Origin: Phyto melanocephala
Lineage: Eukaryota > Arthropoda > Insecta > Diptera > Rhinophoridae
NCBI GenBank assembly: GCA_941918925.1
Contig: OW799233.1
Span: 147,128,223 to 147,192,222, forward strand
Direction of reading: 5' to 3'
Length of the DNA: 64,000 nt
This document shows, piece by piece, positions 1-10,625 of this stretch; within the stretch, counting starts at the first letter, position 1, and each line of letters starts with the position of its first letter. A program made the translations under genes and the position numbers. The notes below the pieces were generated by a model. The model saw only the letters and a program-made list of their open reading frames with translations, was not told the origin of the DNA and searched no databases.

Positions 1-2518
1 ATAACATAAAACCGAAATGACTCAAAAGAGAAAAAAAGTGACATTGGCCCTTTTAGCTCCAAGCCACAGATATATATCCTGGACACCACAGGTAAAGGAT
101 TAAAAAATTTATTTTAAGATACATAAAATAGAAAATACTACAATTCTTTTGAATCGATTATTGGAAATAAAAATTATAGTTTGTCTATTTATAGTGGCAT
201 ACTAAAATGTTTATGCAATTAATTAGTTTTTTATTTTTATGATAGATTTTTTGTTTCTGGTATAAAAGCAGCTTGTTATCATTGCATCTACTTTAGAGCA
301 TATAAGTGCATATATTTATGTATATATGTATTTGGTTGTTTTATATCTTCTGATTCAACGCTTAATAAATATTTAGTTATATTTAACTATTTCATTCTGT
401 TTATCTTGTGAAAATTAATATCCATAAAATATGTAACCAATATGATATTAATTACTTTTCTAATGCATTAAACAGATATAAGAAAATATTTATATATTTG
501 TTTAAAAGTTTTCTTTATTTTTTCCCTTAAGAGCTCTTACAAAGTGGGATAAGAAACAAACAAAAAGATAGATGACTTTCGTAAAAGCCTAATTTGTTTG
601 TAACAGTATATGGATATGTTTTTAATTAATTTTTTTCAAATTTCCATAAATTTAGTTGCCAGTTAATGAAGTGTGTTTTACGCGATACAATATTATGATG
701 CAGAGTACCAAACAACAAATACTGCCGAATATTGCTATTTTAAAGTATTATTAAAAATTTGTGAAAGGGGAAAATTAATTTATTCAACTCTACCTATTAA
801 AGTTGATTTCTTTATTTTTCTCATGTTATTTTTTTTTCTTTTTTGTTAATGAAAAGTTTAATTTGTAAATTCGAATCAAAGTAATATAATATCACGCGTC
901 TGTGCTTTTATTATCTCGTTAGGCAGTAAATTAAATAATTTAAAAATCATTAGAAGTAATTAAATAAAATTAATGCACAAACTAATTTTAATAATTATCT
1001 TTATTTGTTACACATAAGTCGATATTTTAGTTACGAAACGGATGAAAAGTCTTTAAGAGAAATTTGTTTTTAACATAAAACTTCTTATGTTATGATACTA
1101 TAAACAAAATGCTGAGATATTTATATAGACATACATATTGAAAATAACCCAAATAAAAGAAAACATGAAAGTATATTTAGGCGATTGTGCTGACTCTTTT
1201 ATACTCTACACAAACTGCATAGTGGTTGTGTTGCACATAATCTATTTAATAAATAAAAAAGTATTTCGAAAAGTTTTTACTAGAGATATAATGCAACAAA
1301 GTCAGATTGGTAAAAATTTTATCAATAAATCCTTTTTTAAATTATTGCCAGCAATCAAAAATCATTTATTTATTTAATTAATTCCATATGATTTACTTAT
1401 ATTTCTTGTCCAGAAAATCTATACCAAAATATCCTTTACATTAATAATAACGATGCCTGTGCCCAAAATGATCGTATGTTAAGTTTTTTCAAGAAATCAA
1501 CTTTTTTATGCAAGTTTGTTCTTCATCCATCTGCTGATAAAATATTATAGCGATAACTGTTTTAGTTATGGAGATAAACTGTGTACATTTTATCGTGTGT
1601 AGCTGTGTTATTTACGTTTTTATTTTTTTTAAGTATTTAAAATGCTCTCCTGTAAAATTTTGTTTTTGTAATATAGAATAATTTCGCGCACAGAGGTTTA
1701 CAATATTTATACCAGTTTACCAGAGAACAGAAAAAAAGCAGAAAGTTGTGATTTTCTTCTGTCTTTTGCTTATATCTCAGTATTTTATATGTTGCTAGTT
1801 TGAAATGCTCAGATGTTTGCTGCAAGAATTGTACTTGAACCAACACGCTGATATATAATGTTTCAATACTTTAAACAATGGATTATGTTTTATACTATAG
1901 TTTATTTGCTTTGGCCCAACTATATTAATTTTTTACCTCAATTTGTTTCGAGAAGTTGCTAACTACTCAAAAAGTCAGATGATATTAATTTGACGACGGA
2001 AAAGTCTGACATACTGAATACTTTGATTTACCCAGAATATGTAAATTTAATATGCATTTGAATATTAATTATCCAAATCAAAATCAAGTCAGCTAAAGCT
2101 GCCAAGCTCGACTTATGTTAAAAGTAGTCAACTACAGCTCTTATCGTTGACGAACGGTGACGTGCCGAATGGGGCAAATATTATAGGAAAATGCATGTAA
2201 ATCAGCTCAAAAAATAGAAAGTTGTCTTCCAAAAAACGATGAAAACAAAGACAAGGTTTTTTGTTGTCACAGATATATTGCTGTTACATACGGAATAATG
2301 AGCCTATGTATACGGTATATTACCACTGCAGTGGTGCACTGGTTGTTATGAACGGTATAACAAGAAAAGAAATGTTTCGAATTTGTGTGCACTCTCACGT
2401 TTGTGTGCCCATGTCATGTGTATATTGAAGAGTAGCCTTCTGTGTTTATTAAATTTTATATTTGAATAATGATTTAATTTACATGTTAAAAAAAAGAAAA
2501 CAAAAAAAGGCTATATTT
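1..2518. other. AT-rich stretch, no gene recognised
   Basis: Very A/T-rich sequence with short homopolymer runs. Open frames on either strand are under 80 codons, have no recognisable motif, and are of the size expected by chance in such DNA. No inverted ends, tandem array or RNA gene was seen. It could be intergenic or intronic; the sequence does not decide. Confidence 0.6.
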
Positions 2519-2610
2519 CCATTTCTATATATGCACATTCATATCAATATATTTGGTGAATTCACAAAGTATCCAAATGGCGTATTGTCATAATGTCAGA
2601 ATTTTTTTTA
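2519..2610 (+). repeat. MITE-like end, first of two direct copies
   Basis: This ~90-bp stretch (from CCATTTCTATAT through TTTGGTGAATTC to ATTGTCATAATGT) recurs in the same orientation at 3017-3100. The part from TTTGGTG onward matches the terminal repeat of the small elements at 3042-3216 and 38162-38327. The matching right end of this copy is not clear; ATGGCAATACGA near 2975 may be its decayed remnant. Confidence 0.55.
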
Positions 2611-2675
2611 TGATTTTAAAAAAAGTTTAAAAATTAAAAATTTATATCGTCTAAATTTCTTGATCTTTTTTATTG

Positions 2676-2923
2676 ATTATATATGATTTTTCCAAGCTTG
2701 AGATCAACTTTTCTAGGTTTTTTATAAAAAATTATCTATTTTAACCAATATTTCGCTACCAAACAATGGGTAGCTTCTTCAGGGTAATATATATAAAAAT
2801 TTGTATATATATTACCCTGAAGAAGCTACCCATTGTTTGGTAGCGAAATATTGGTTAAAATAGATAATTTTTTATAAAAAACCTAGAAAAGTTGATCTAA
2901 AGCTTGGAAAAATCATATATAAT
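2676..2923. repeat. Near-perfect 248-bp palindrome (fold-back element)
   Basis: Two 120-bp arms (2676-2795 and 2804-2923) are reverse complements around an 8-base spacer (2796-2803). By eye there is a single mismatch, a G in the left arm opposite a base that would pair with T (around 2701). Each arm contains CCTGAAGAAGCTACC followed by GGTAGCGAAA, so each arm can also form its own small stem-loop. The high arm identity implies recent formation or gene conversion. It lies between two direct copies of a MITE-like end. A Penelope-type terminal repeat in inverted arrangement is one possible origin, but this is inference only. Confidence 0.9.
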
Positions 2924-3016
2924 TAAAAATTTAAAAAACAATTAATTTTAAAAAATGTTGGGAAGCTATTACACTATGGCAATACGACTATAAACAATAA
3001 AAAATAAACAATATAT

Positions 3017-3100
3017 CCATTTCTATATACATATCAATATATTTGGTGAATTCGCTTAATATCTAAGTGACGAATTGTCATAATGTTAGATTTTTTTTAG
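3017..3100 (+). repeat. MITE-like end, second direct copy
   Basis: Same-orientation copy of 2519-2610, diverged by scattered substitutions and a short deletion. From 3042 it also serves as the left end of the small inverted-repeat element described next. Confidence 0.6.
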
Positions 3101-3216
3101 TTTACAAAATGGTTTCATATTAAACAAGAAAAAATACAATTCATTATAATTTTTTTTCTTGGGATATTATAACATTATGACAATTCGACAATTATTTCTT
3201 TTTGTGAATACACCAA
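3042..3216. mobile_element. Small MITE, about 175 bp
   Basis: The left end reads TTTGGTGAATTC and continues to GAATTGTCATAATGTTA. The right end is its inverted counterpart, running from ATAACATTATGACAATTC to GTGAATACACCAA. No coding capacity. A related element lies at 38162-38327. The target duplication is not clear, so the superfamily is unresolved. Confidence 0.6.
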
Positions 3217-4212
3217 TTGTATGTAATTATTTATAACTTCATTATTATACTGTATAAAACAGAGATCCAAAAATACTGAAATTATATGGAAGCAAAGTAA
3301 ATTAACTGAATATTTATTAAAAACAGGTTTATAAAATATTAGATTTAAACAAAATTTCATTGAGTAATAATGAAGTATTATGATTACAAGTGACATAACG
3401 AGAAGAATTTCATTCATTTTGAATAGCATGTATTTAATATGCTCTGATTTGCTACTGTATAATATTAAGAGTGATGTAAATAGTTATTATTCCAACCTTC
3501 TGGTTTAAGTAAATAAATATGTAAATATTTTACTGAGTTTTAAATTATTCTTGAAGTTTTTTTTTTTCTTAGTAAATAAGTTTACTAAGAAAGAAGATTA
3601 AATTCAAATTTTGTGAATAAAAAAATAAAAGCTAAAACTATAAAGATGTTTTTAGAACCGAAAAATTAAAAAAAAAAATTACAAAATGCTTATTATATTA
3701 TTTTTATTAGTTTGAAAATAGAATAAAAGGTCTGTTCACTAACATTTCTAGCAGAATCTCTGGTTAGATTTTTTCTTGAACGATTTAGAAAATTACTGCT
3801 TCAAATAATAAAATATACAAAAACAAGTATATCATAAGTTAAACGAAAAATTTATAATTTTTAATATATGACTAAAAACAAACTCATTCGATTTGTTTAA
3901 ACCAGACTATTTGATTATTATTAAAAATTTTACAACAAAACTAGTTATACTAAAATCCCAATAAACCAATATTTTGATATTAAATATTTTTGTTTTCTAT
4001 TTTCTACTCCGTTTAATTTTCCACTATCTTCAGTAGCTGCCGATGGTGTTTAGATAATTTTTTAATCAAATTACACAAAATAGCTTAGAAAAATATTGAT
4101 TCTGTGTAATGAAAGTATACGATTAAATATTCCCAAATTATATTTTCGAATCAATTCCAATCGCGAAATAGGGCTATTCGCTTAAAGCAGCAAAAAAAAA
4201 TAATTCCAGTAA
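3217..4212. other. AT-rich stretch, no gene recognised
   Basis: Only A/T-rich low-complexity sequence is seen. No open frame with recognisable motifs, no inverted ends and no tandem array. Confidence 0.55.
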
Positions 4213-4980
4213 TTATACCCTTCACACAGTGAAAAAGGGTATATATAGGTTTGTAATTCCGTGTGAAATTTCTAAAATTTTCATTTCCGACCCCATAAAG
4301 TATATATTTTCTGAAAGCTTAAGCTGAATAGGGGAGTCGATTAAGCTCTGTCAGTCTGACCGTGTGTATGTTGAAATCAACTTTTTGAAGCCCCCAGACA
4401 TCGCTTGGACCCGGGTAACACCTGAGATATGAGCAAAAATCCACGACCACCTCGATTTTTTTTTCACAAAAACAACATACATACATACAAACGTGTATCC
4501 TGGTTAGAGAAACCGTGGCATTAGATCCCAGCTGAGCAAAAAAAAAAAATTTTTTTACTTATTTTAAATTTTTTTTTTTACATTTTTTTTTTAATTTTTT
4601 TTTTTATATAATATATTATTTATATTTTTATTATTTTTTTTACATTTTTTTTTAAATTTTTTTTTTTTTTAATTTTTTTTATTTATTTTTTGTTTTATAT
4701 TTATTATTTATTTAATTATTTTTTTTTAAATTTTTTTTTTTAATGTTTTTTTTAATTTTTTTTAAAATTTTTTTTTTAATTTTTTTTTTTTTTACATACA
4801 TACGTTAATATATAATTTTACAATGGGATGTTTTTATATATGTGTATTTTTTATATGTTTGTACATACATACGTATTTCATATGGGATGAATGGTGATAC
4901 AAACTACTGTTATTGCATGACTACACGTTGTGATGGGTATATAAGATTCGGCACGACCGAATATAGCGCTCTTACTTGTT
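4213..4980 (+). mobile_element. DINE-1-like Helentron-derived element, type I
   Basis: The 5' end is TTATACCCTTCACACAGTG. The inverted counterpart GTGATGGGTATATAAG lies near the 3' end, followed by a stem-loop of the form ATTCGGC...GCCGAAT (one mismatch here) and a terminus CTCTTACTTGTT. A short GTCY-type microsatellite (GTCAGTCTGACC) sits in the 5' half. Sub-terminal inverted repeats, a GTCY block and a 3' stem-loop are the known layout of DINE-1/INE-1, non-autonomous relatives of Helentrons. The centre (about 4540-4795) is an almost pure A/T tract. This is the only type I copy on this strand; six others lie on the opposite strand. Confidence 0.75.
4540..4795. repeat. Oligo-A/oligo-T core of a type I DINE-1-like copy
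   Basis: About 250 bp made almost only of A and T runs. All type I copies in this window carry such a core at the same place, between GGCTCAGCTGGGATTCGATG (reverse complement here) and ACATACATACG, but its length and sequence differ in every copy, as expected for slippage. Confidence 0.85.
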
Positions 4981-5189
4981 TTTTTTTTTTTTTTAATTTA
5001 AAGAACTAGTCTAATTTCTCTTCAGTACAATTGCATACATTATCTGTTTTTTTTTTATTAAATTTTAAATCATTTTGTTAAAAACTTAATTTTTCGGTTT
5101 AAAAAATTCCCAATGAACTGAATAATAAAATTTTAACTAACAAAAATTTTAATCAAATGTTGAAATAAAAATCAGTTCTTTGAAATATA

Positions 5190-5745
5190 AATGGTGGTTA
5201 TATATTAAGGGCCGATGGTGATTTTGAATTAAACACAAATTATTTATGAAATTATTATCATTTCTTTTTATTATGATAATATTTGCATGGTTCAATTATG
5301 TATGGAACAAAACATCGGCCTAATGGCCGCCGCAACCTCTGCGGCACAACTCCATCAGATGGTCCAAACTTTCAATGACAATGTTGACGTTCAATTGTTG
5401 GGCACGCTGATGAGTCGAGGTTGACTGTTCTTTTGCCATGTTTTCACATTCACAGTTGTTTTCACATTTCATACAGACCTATTTGGTTGATATTTAAATA
5501 TTTTTCACAATTCTTCCGATTGTGGACGAATTTGACGGATAATGTTGAACAAAAGAATCACGAAGTGCACGAAATGCATTTTGATTGGAACGCCCATTTT
5601 CTTAATAAGCCTTAATAACTTTAAAACATTGCTTGATTGTGTATCTTTCCATAGTTCAAATTGAGGTGGTCTGAAATGCAGAAAGAAACTTTGCGTTTAG
5701 GTGTGGTTCACATTCAACATCGGCCCTTAAAATTTAACCACCTTT
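5190..5745 (-). mobile_element. Internally deleted Tc1/mariner-type MITE
   Basis: The ends match the full-length relative at 42058-43305: left AATGGTGGTTATATATTAAG, right its inverted form ending CTTAAAATTTAACCACC, each flanked by TA (5188-5189 and 5746-5747). Only the transposase extremities remain. The C-terminal part GRGGH (decayed) is near the left end and the N-terminal start (ATGGAAAGATACAC, reverse complement) near the right end. The deletion junction, just beyond CAATTGTTGGGC, is the same as in the copies at 10770 and 22448, so these derive from one deleted ancestor. The small open frame inside is a chance product of the deletion. Confidence 0.8.
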
Positions 5746-5747
5746 TA

Positions 5748-6627
5748 AAAAATATTCAATAAGGGTACAAAGTGCATTTATTATAAATGTTAAGGACCGA
5801 AGCCTCTGAATGTACCAGAATGTACTAGTGTGTACGTACCGGAATTTTGTGGAATATTACAGAATGACACAGTTATATGGCACTTCCACTATAAATAGTC
5901 GTCTAGCACAGCCAGTTGAATCAGTTAACAGTGGAGCTTATGGCGCGAATATTAAATTACGTTTGATAACACTATTAAACAAGCTATTAGTATTATTTTT
6001 TTTATCTATTATAGTCAGCTTACTGCATTGATCATCATTATTTCAAATTCTTTGGTACGATTTTTTTTTAAAATATTTTTTTTGGAAAATTTAAGATTTC
6101 TAAAGATGATTCTTCATAAATCTTGTCGAAACTTTGATACGACGTACTCGATTTTACTAAGCAGTTCCTCAGAAAACTTTTAATTTCGCCAGTCTTTTTA
6201 ACATAATTTTCTGATTTAGCTTTTAGTTTTGGAGTTATTGAGTAGTAAATCAAATACAAATTTTTTTGGTTTAATACAAAAATTAATAAAAAACAACAAA
6301 TTATAACCAATTTTTGTGCTTAATCTTAAAGCAGCATATACAGGAAACAATATAAATCTAATTGCATGAAACTCTATGGATAAATTCGAGGTTTATTTCC
6401 GATAAAGTGAAAGTACAAGAACATTTTTTTTGGAAAATATTAAAATTTTTTAATATAAAAAATTTATAAGAAATAAAAAGCAACAAATAAATGTCAAGTT
6501 TTTGTTCTTAATCTAAAAGCTGCATGTATTATGAATAAAATAATCTTACTGTATGAAAATCCATGTATAAATTCCTGACAAAAGTATGAAAGTTTTTAAT
6601 GGAAATAATCCATATTTTATATAAGTT
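5748..6627. other. AT-rich stretch, no gene recognised
   Basis: Nothing identifiable. Short open frames on both strands have no conserved motif. Confidence 0.5.
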
Positions 6628-7462
6628 ACTAGCCAATCCCGGCGCGCGTTGCTACGCCCCTTCATGAATTTTAATCGCATTCTAAATTTTAATCGAATAT
6701 CAAGTGCAAGGCTAAAAACTATAACTTTTTCTTTATGAGCGTGGCACTTTTTTTATTACGAAACTTTATAGTCATGACAGCTCAATAAGTGTGCAAAGTT
6801 TCAGAAAAATCGGTCCAGTGTAAGTACCTCAAAATGATACCTTTTTTTATGGGCGTGACACTGCCCACTTTTCTAAATACGAAACTGTATAGTCATGACA
6901 ACTCAATATGTGCAAGTACCTCAAAATGATACCTTTTTTTTAATGGGCGTGGCACTGCCCACTTTTCTAATGACGAAAGTGTAAAGTCATGACAGCTCAG
7001 TATGTTTGCAAAGTTTCAGAAAATTCGGTCAAGTGCAAGTAGCTAAAACTGATAACTAATTTTTTATGGGCATGGCCCCGCCCACTTTTCTAATCATAAA
7101 ATTATATGGTTATGACAGCTTAGTATGTGTGCAAAGTTTCAGAAAAATCGGTCCAGTGCAAGTACCTCAAAATTAAAACGTTTTTAGGGGCGTGGCCCCG
7201 CCCACTTTTCTTATTACAAAATTATTTAGTCATGACAGCTCGATATGTGTGCAAAATTTCAGAAAAATCGGTCAAGTGCAAGTAGCTAAAACTGATAACT
7301 AATTTTTATGGGCGTGGCCCCGCCCACTTTTTTCCATCCATAAACACTCCCTGGTATGTGTACAACAACTTGCCAAAGTTTGAGTCCGATCGGTTTTACA
7401 GTTTCGGAGTCTATAGCTAACACACACACACACACACAGAGTTTCACTTTTATATATATAGA
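6628..7462 (+). repeat. Interspersed repeat with internal ~121-bp tandem units, copy 1
   Basis: It starts ACTAGCC...CCCGGCGCGCGTTGCTACGCC, ends with a (CA)n run (about 7420-7438) and AGTTTCACTTTTATATATATAGA. Between these are five to six units beginning GGGCGTGGCCCCGCCCACTTT, at about 6737, 6851, 6945, 7068, 7188 and 7310. Spacing is 120-123 bp except one unit shortened to 94. Each unit contains GTGTGCAAAGTTTCAGAAAA and ATCGGTCC/AAGTGCAAGTA. The copy at 60273-60990 has the same ends and the same order of unit variants. It codes for nothing. The transposon class is unresolved; the ends are reminiscent of non-LTR 3' tails, but this is not established. Confidence 0.85.
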
Positions 7463-8689
7463 AGAAGATAAACGTAACAATATTTTGGCTGAATCTCCTT
7501 AACTATGAGCATTTAAAAGTAGTGCAAAGTAAATTTAATTGTGATAATGTGAAATTTTCATCCTAATTGACTTCCTAAATACAAAATAATGATTATCAGA
7601 AATGATTTGCTTCAAAGTGTGTGCAATATCATGCAAAATATCTTAAAAAAAACATCAAAACATCATTAACTAATACAAATATGCACGAGTTCTATGCACT
7701 TATTAGAAGAGAGTTCATATAAAGTTTTCATTAAAAACACTTGATCTATAATGACTCGTCACTCCTCTGTTTTTTTTTTTTTTGTTCAAATTCGTATTTT
7801 ATAATGAAATTACGTTTTCAGTAAATCTAATACATTTTACGCAAATACACATCGACACAAAAATTTATTTATTTATTTAATAGTATCAAGGCTAACAGTT
7901 TTACAAGCGATTTAACAAAACAAGCTACATTATAATAATGCGGCTTCTAAAACGTTTTTACATTCTCCTGTAAAATGACAATTACTTAGATTAGGGCCTT
8001 ACTTGTGACCAACTGTATATTCTTCTTCTAAATTAAGCAAATCACGAATTGTCAATTAAATTTAATGTTTTTCTTTTGACTTTTTTTAATGTTTTACATT
8101 AAAAAAAATGGGCATTGTTGATAATCAAATTTTTTCTTCAATAATAAAAAGTTGACTTAAGTATTGATTGTGTAATTTCTAGCCAATAGTTACTTCACAT
8201 AAATGACTTTACACCCTACGTGTTTTCTTACATACATATATAATTTTAAATATATTCTTGACCTAAATCTTTTACTTCAATTCAGTTTAAAAATTTAAAT
8301 ACAAATATTAATGAATCAAATGGAAAAAAATCAAAAACTTAATCCAGTAATGCACTTATGTAATACACATAAACGTGGATATGTATTGGCATTTGTAAAT
8401 AGCCCTGCAGATAAAGTAACTAGTATGTGGTTAGTGACTAGTATGTGACTAGTTCTTTCTAACTTCGGACTAGTTAGACTAGTTACTAAAAGGACAGCTT
8501 CTTTCATATATCAAACTATCGATTTTAACATTAGGTTGTCATGGGAGCCAATTTAGTAGTTCATTTTTATTTACTTTTATACCAGTTTATGTACTAGTTA
8601 TTGTTAGAGAGTGACGACTGAGTGTACTCACCTCACACATACTTAAAAAAGAATTATTATGAACTTCACACAACAATTCTTGATACTTG
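7463..8689. other. AT-rich stretch with a small ACTAGT cluster
   Basis: No gene recognised. At about 8418-8487 the word ACTAG recurs several times (ACTAGTATGTGGTTAGTGAC and similar), a short local repeat with no clear function. Confidence 0.5.
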
Positions 8690-8935
8690 AAGCTATAACA
8701 TTTTCTTGGGCAAAGTTATAGGCAAAAATTATTTGAAAAATATATATTTGTTTAAATTTATAAAAAATTTTTAATGTGCTAAATAATTTTGGAACACGCT
8801 TAAGATGCCAAGTCATAAACCGTAATATTAGAAACTTTTTCTAAGAAAAACTTACAAATTGGTTTGAAAGCAACTGAGATATAAGCACCAAAGTACAACT
8901 CGTTTGGTTATTAGAAAAATAAATTAAATTAAAAT
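8690..8935 (+). mobile_element. DINE-1-like fragment, type II interior
   Basis: Internal type II sequence without either end. It follows the order of the longer copy at 58509-59604: GGCAAAAATTATTTGAAAAA, then AACCGTAATATTAGAAAC, AAACTTACAAATTGG and CACCAAAGTACAACTCGTTT. Both termini are missing or too diverged to place. Confidence 0.5.
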
Positions 8936-10625
8936 TGAAAAAAATTGTTGGTTGGGTTTTTGAAAAAGTTTTTTAAAGTTTTTTGTTTTATTTTTAATTC
9001 TCATTTTGTTAATGAGAATTTGAAAATATAACTTATAACATTTTAAACTTTTTCAAGAATTTGGGTAAAAGGTTTACTGATGATCTGGCATAAGGACCAG
9101 TGAAATGCATATACACCAGCTTAAACCCAACAACCGAATAAATAATATAATTTAATAATATGATTTCTTGTGAAATATTGGGATGAAGGCTTAACAACAT
9201 ATGGGAATTATTTGTAGTTACACTGCTGTACTATGCTTCAACGCACGCTCAAAGCTGATGGATCCATACAAAATGATCGCATGAATAGTTACATCAGTAT
9301 CTTTACTAATGTGACAAAGGAGAATCTTGGAGGTTAGGAAGACAAAGATCGCTATAGACTAAATATCAGGCATACATACGTTAATTGTAAATGTTATGGA
9401 CGGCCTCAGTCTAACGAAGATGCTGGCGATTGCGAAGGACTGTGCGATTAATTGTCATTGTTAGCAATGTGATATCATTTTCTAGTCCTAGGTACTTAGT
9501 GAATGAGGAATGCCAATTAGTTTATATGAGATCCCTAAGAAACGAAGGAAATTGAAAGCGATTCAAAATAGTATTGGTCTACTTCAATATTCCGTCAACA
9601 CATTAATGGTCTTTGCTGTTACTATTAATTTTAAAAACATGACGTCAGAGTATGTTCGTATATAACAGTCTTGTCTACGTTTGTAAATATATCTTCCATT
9701 TTTAAAACTTTGTTTTATTTTCTTTGCATTTAAAGTGCATAATAACAAATATGAAAGCAAATGTTATTGTATTCATGAATATTCATGTAATTTTCATTCA
9801 GCAACAGGTAAAATAAATACAAAAACATATTGATTTCTTACAGGTATTAAGGTGTTATTGGTAAAAAAAATAAAAGACACACTAGATACAAACAGAGCTA
9901 TATAAAGATTTGCATTGGAATATAACTTTAATAAAAACAACATAAATATCTACATATATATGTTTATTCATGAATATTTATATACATATGTATGTATGTT
10001 ATGTCAATCGTAAAAAAAATAAAATAAAACTTACAATTGCAATTGAAATGGAGTGTCATAAATAATATATTTCCATTCAATGACAAATACGTAAGTACAA
10101 ATAAAGAAAGTGATTTTGATTAAAATATTTATGAACTGTCAATGCAGTTGGCTTGCATTTCACTTAGAACTTTTTATTATATTTTTAAAAGTCTTTTAGG
10201 AAAAAAAGTTCTTGTTGAAAGTTTATCTACCGCCTAAAATTGATATTTTATTTTGTACATTTTTGTTAGTGGTGGTTATTAAAATTCAGTACAACTTAAT
10301 ATTATACTTTTAATTGATTAATTTCTACAAAAGTGTTATTTCATGTATTAGGTAAAAATGTTTATAATAATTATAATTTTAAAAATAATATAATATTTTA
10401 AAAAAATATAAATTCAGAATATAATATCTAGATCAACATATAAAACAAAATAAGAATACTTTGTCAGCATATATGATGGCAATTCTTTTCGGTTAATTAA
10501 AAAAAAAACATATATGTATATATATATATATATAGAGACAGCCAGAAATAACCTATACCATTCAATATTAAAATTCTCAAAAATGCGTAAATTTAAATAT
10601 TTAAATATTGTACACATCCATTAAA
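8936..10625. other. Non-repetitive stretch, no gene assigned
   Basis: Mostly A/T-rich. The interval about 9200-9560 is less A/T-biased and reads like decayed complex sequence, but translation on both strands gives stop-broken peptides that I do not recognise. A short TA microsatellite is near 10515-10535. Confidence 0.45.

Noticed and set aside
2803..2860. Hammerhead-ribozyme-like order CTGAAGA, stem, GAAA in the palindrome arm
   Set aside because: The base after CTGAAGA is not paired with the base before GAAA as required, and the position next to the flanking hairpin where the cleavage site should be is G, which does not fit the NUH rule. A catalytic ribozyme is not supported.
6628..7462. 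CRISPR-like regularly spaced repeats
   Set aside because: The ~121-bp units are contiguous tandem repeats without unique spacers, in eukaryotic transposon-rich DNA.
7286..7480. 64-codon open frame with CVCVCV
   Set aside because: Read from the CA microsatellite and terminal part of the tandem-unit repeat; the same false frame appears in the second copy at 60821-61021.
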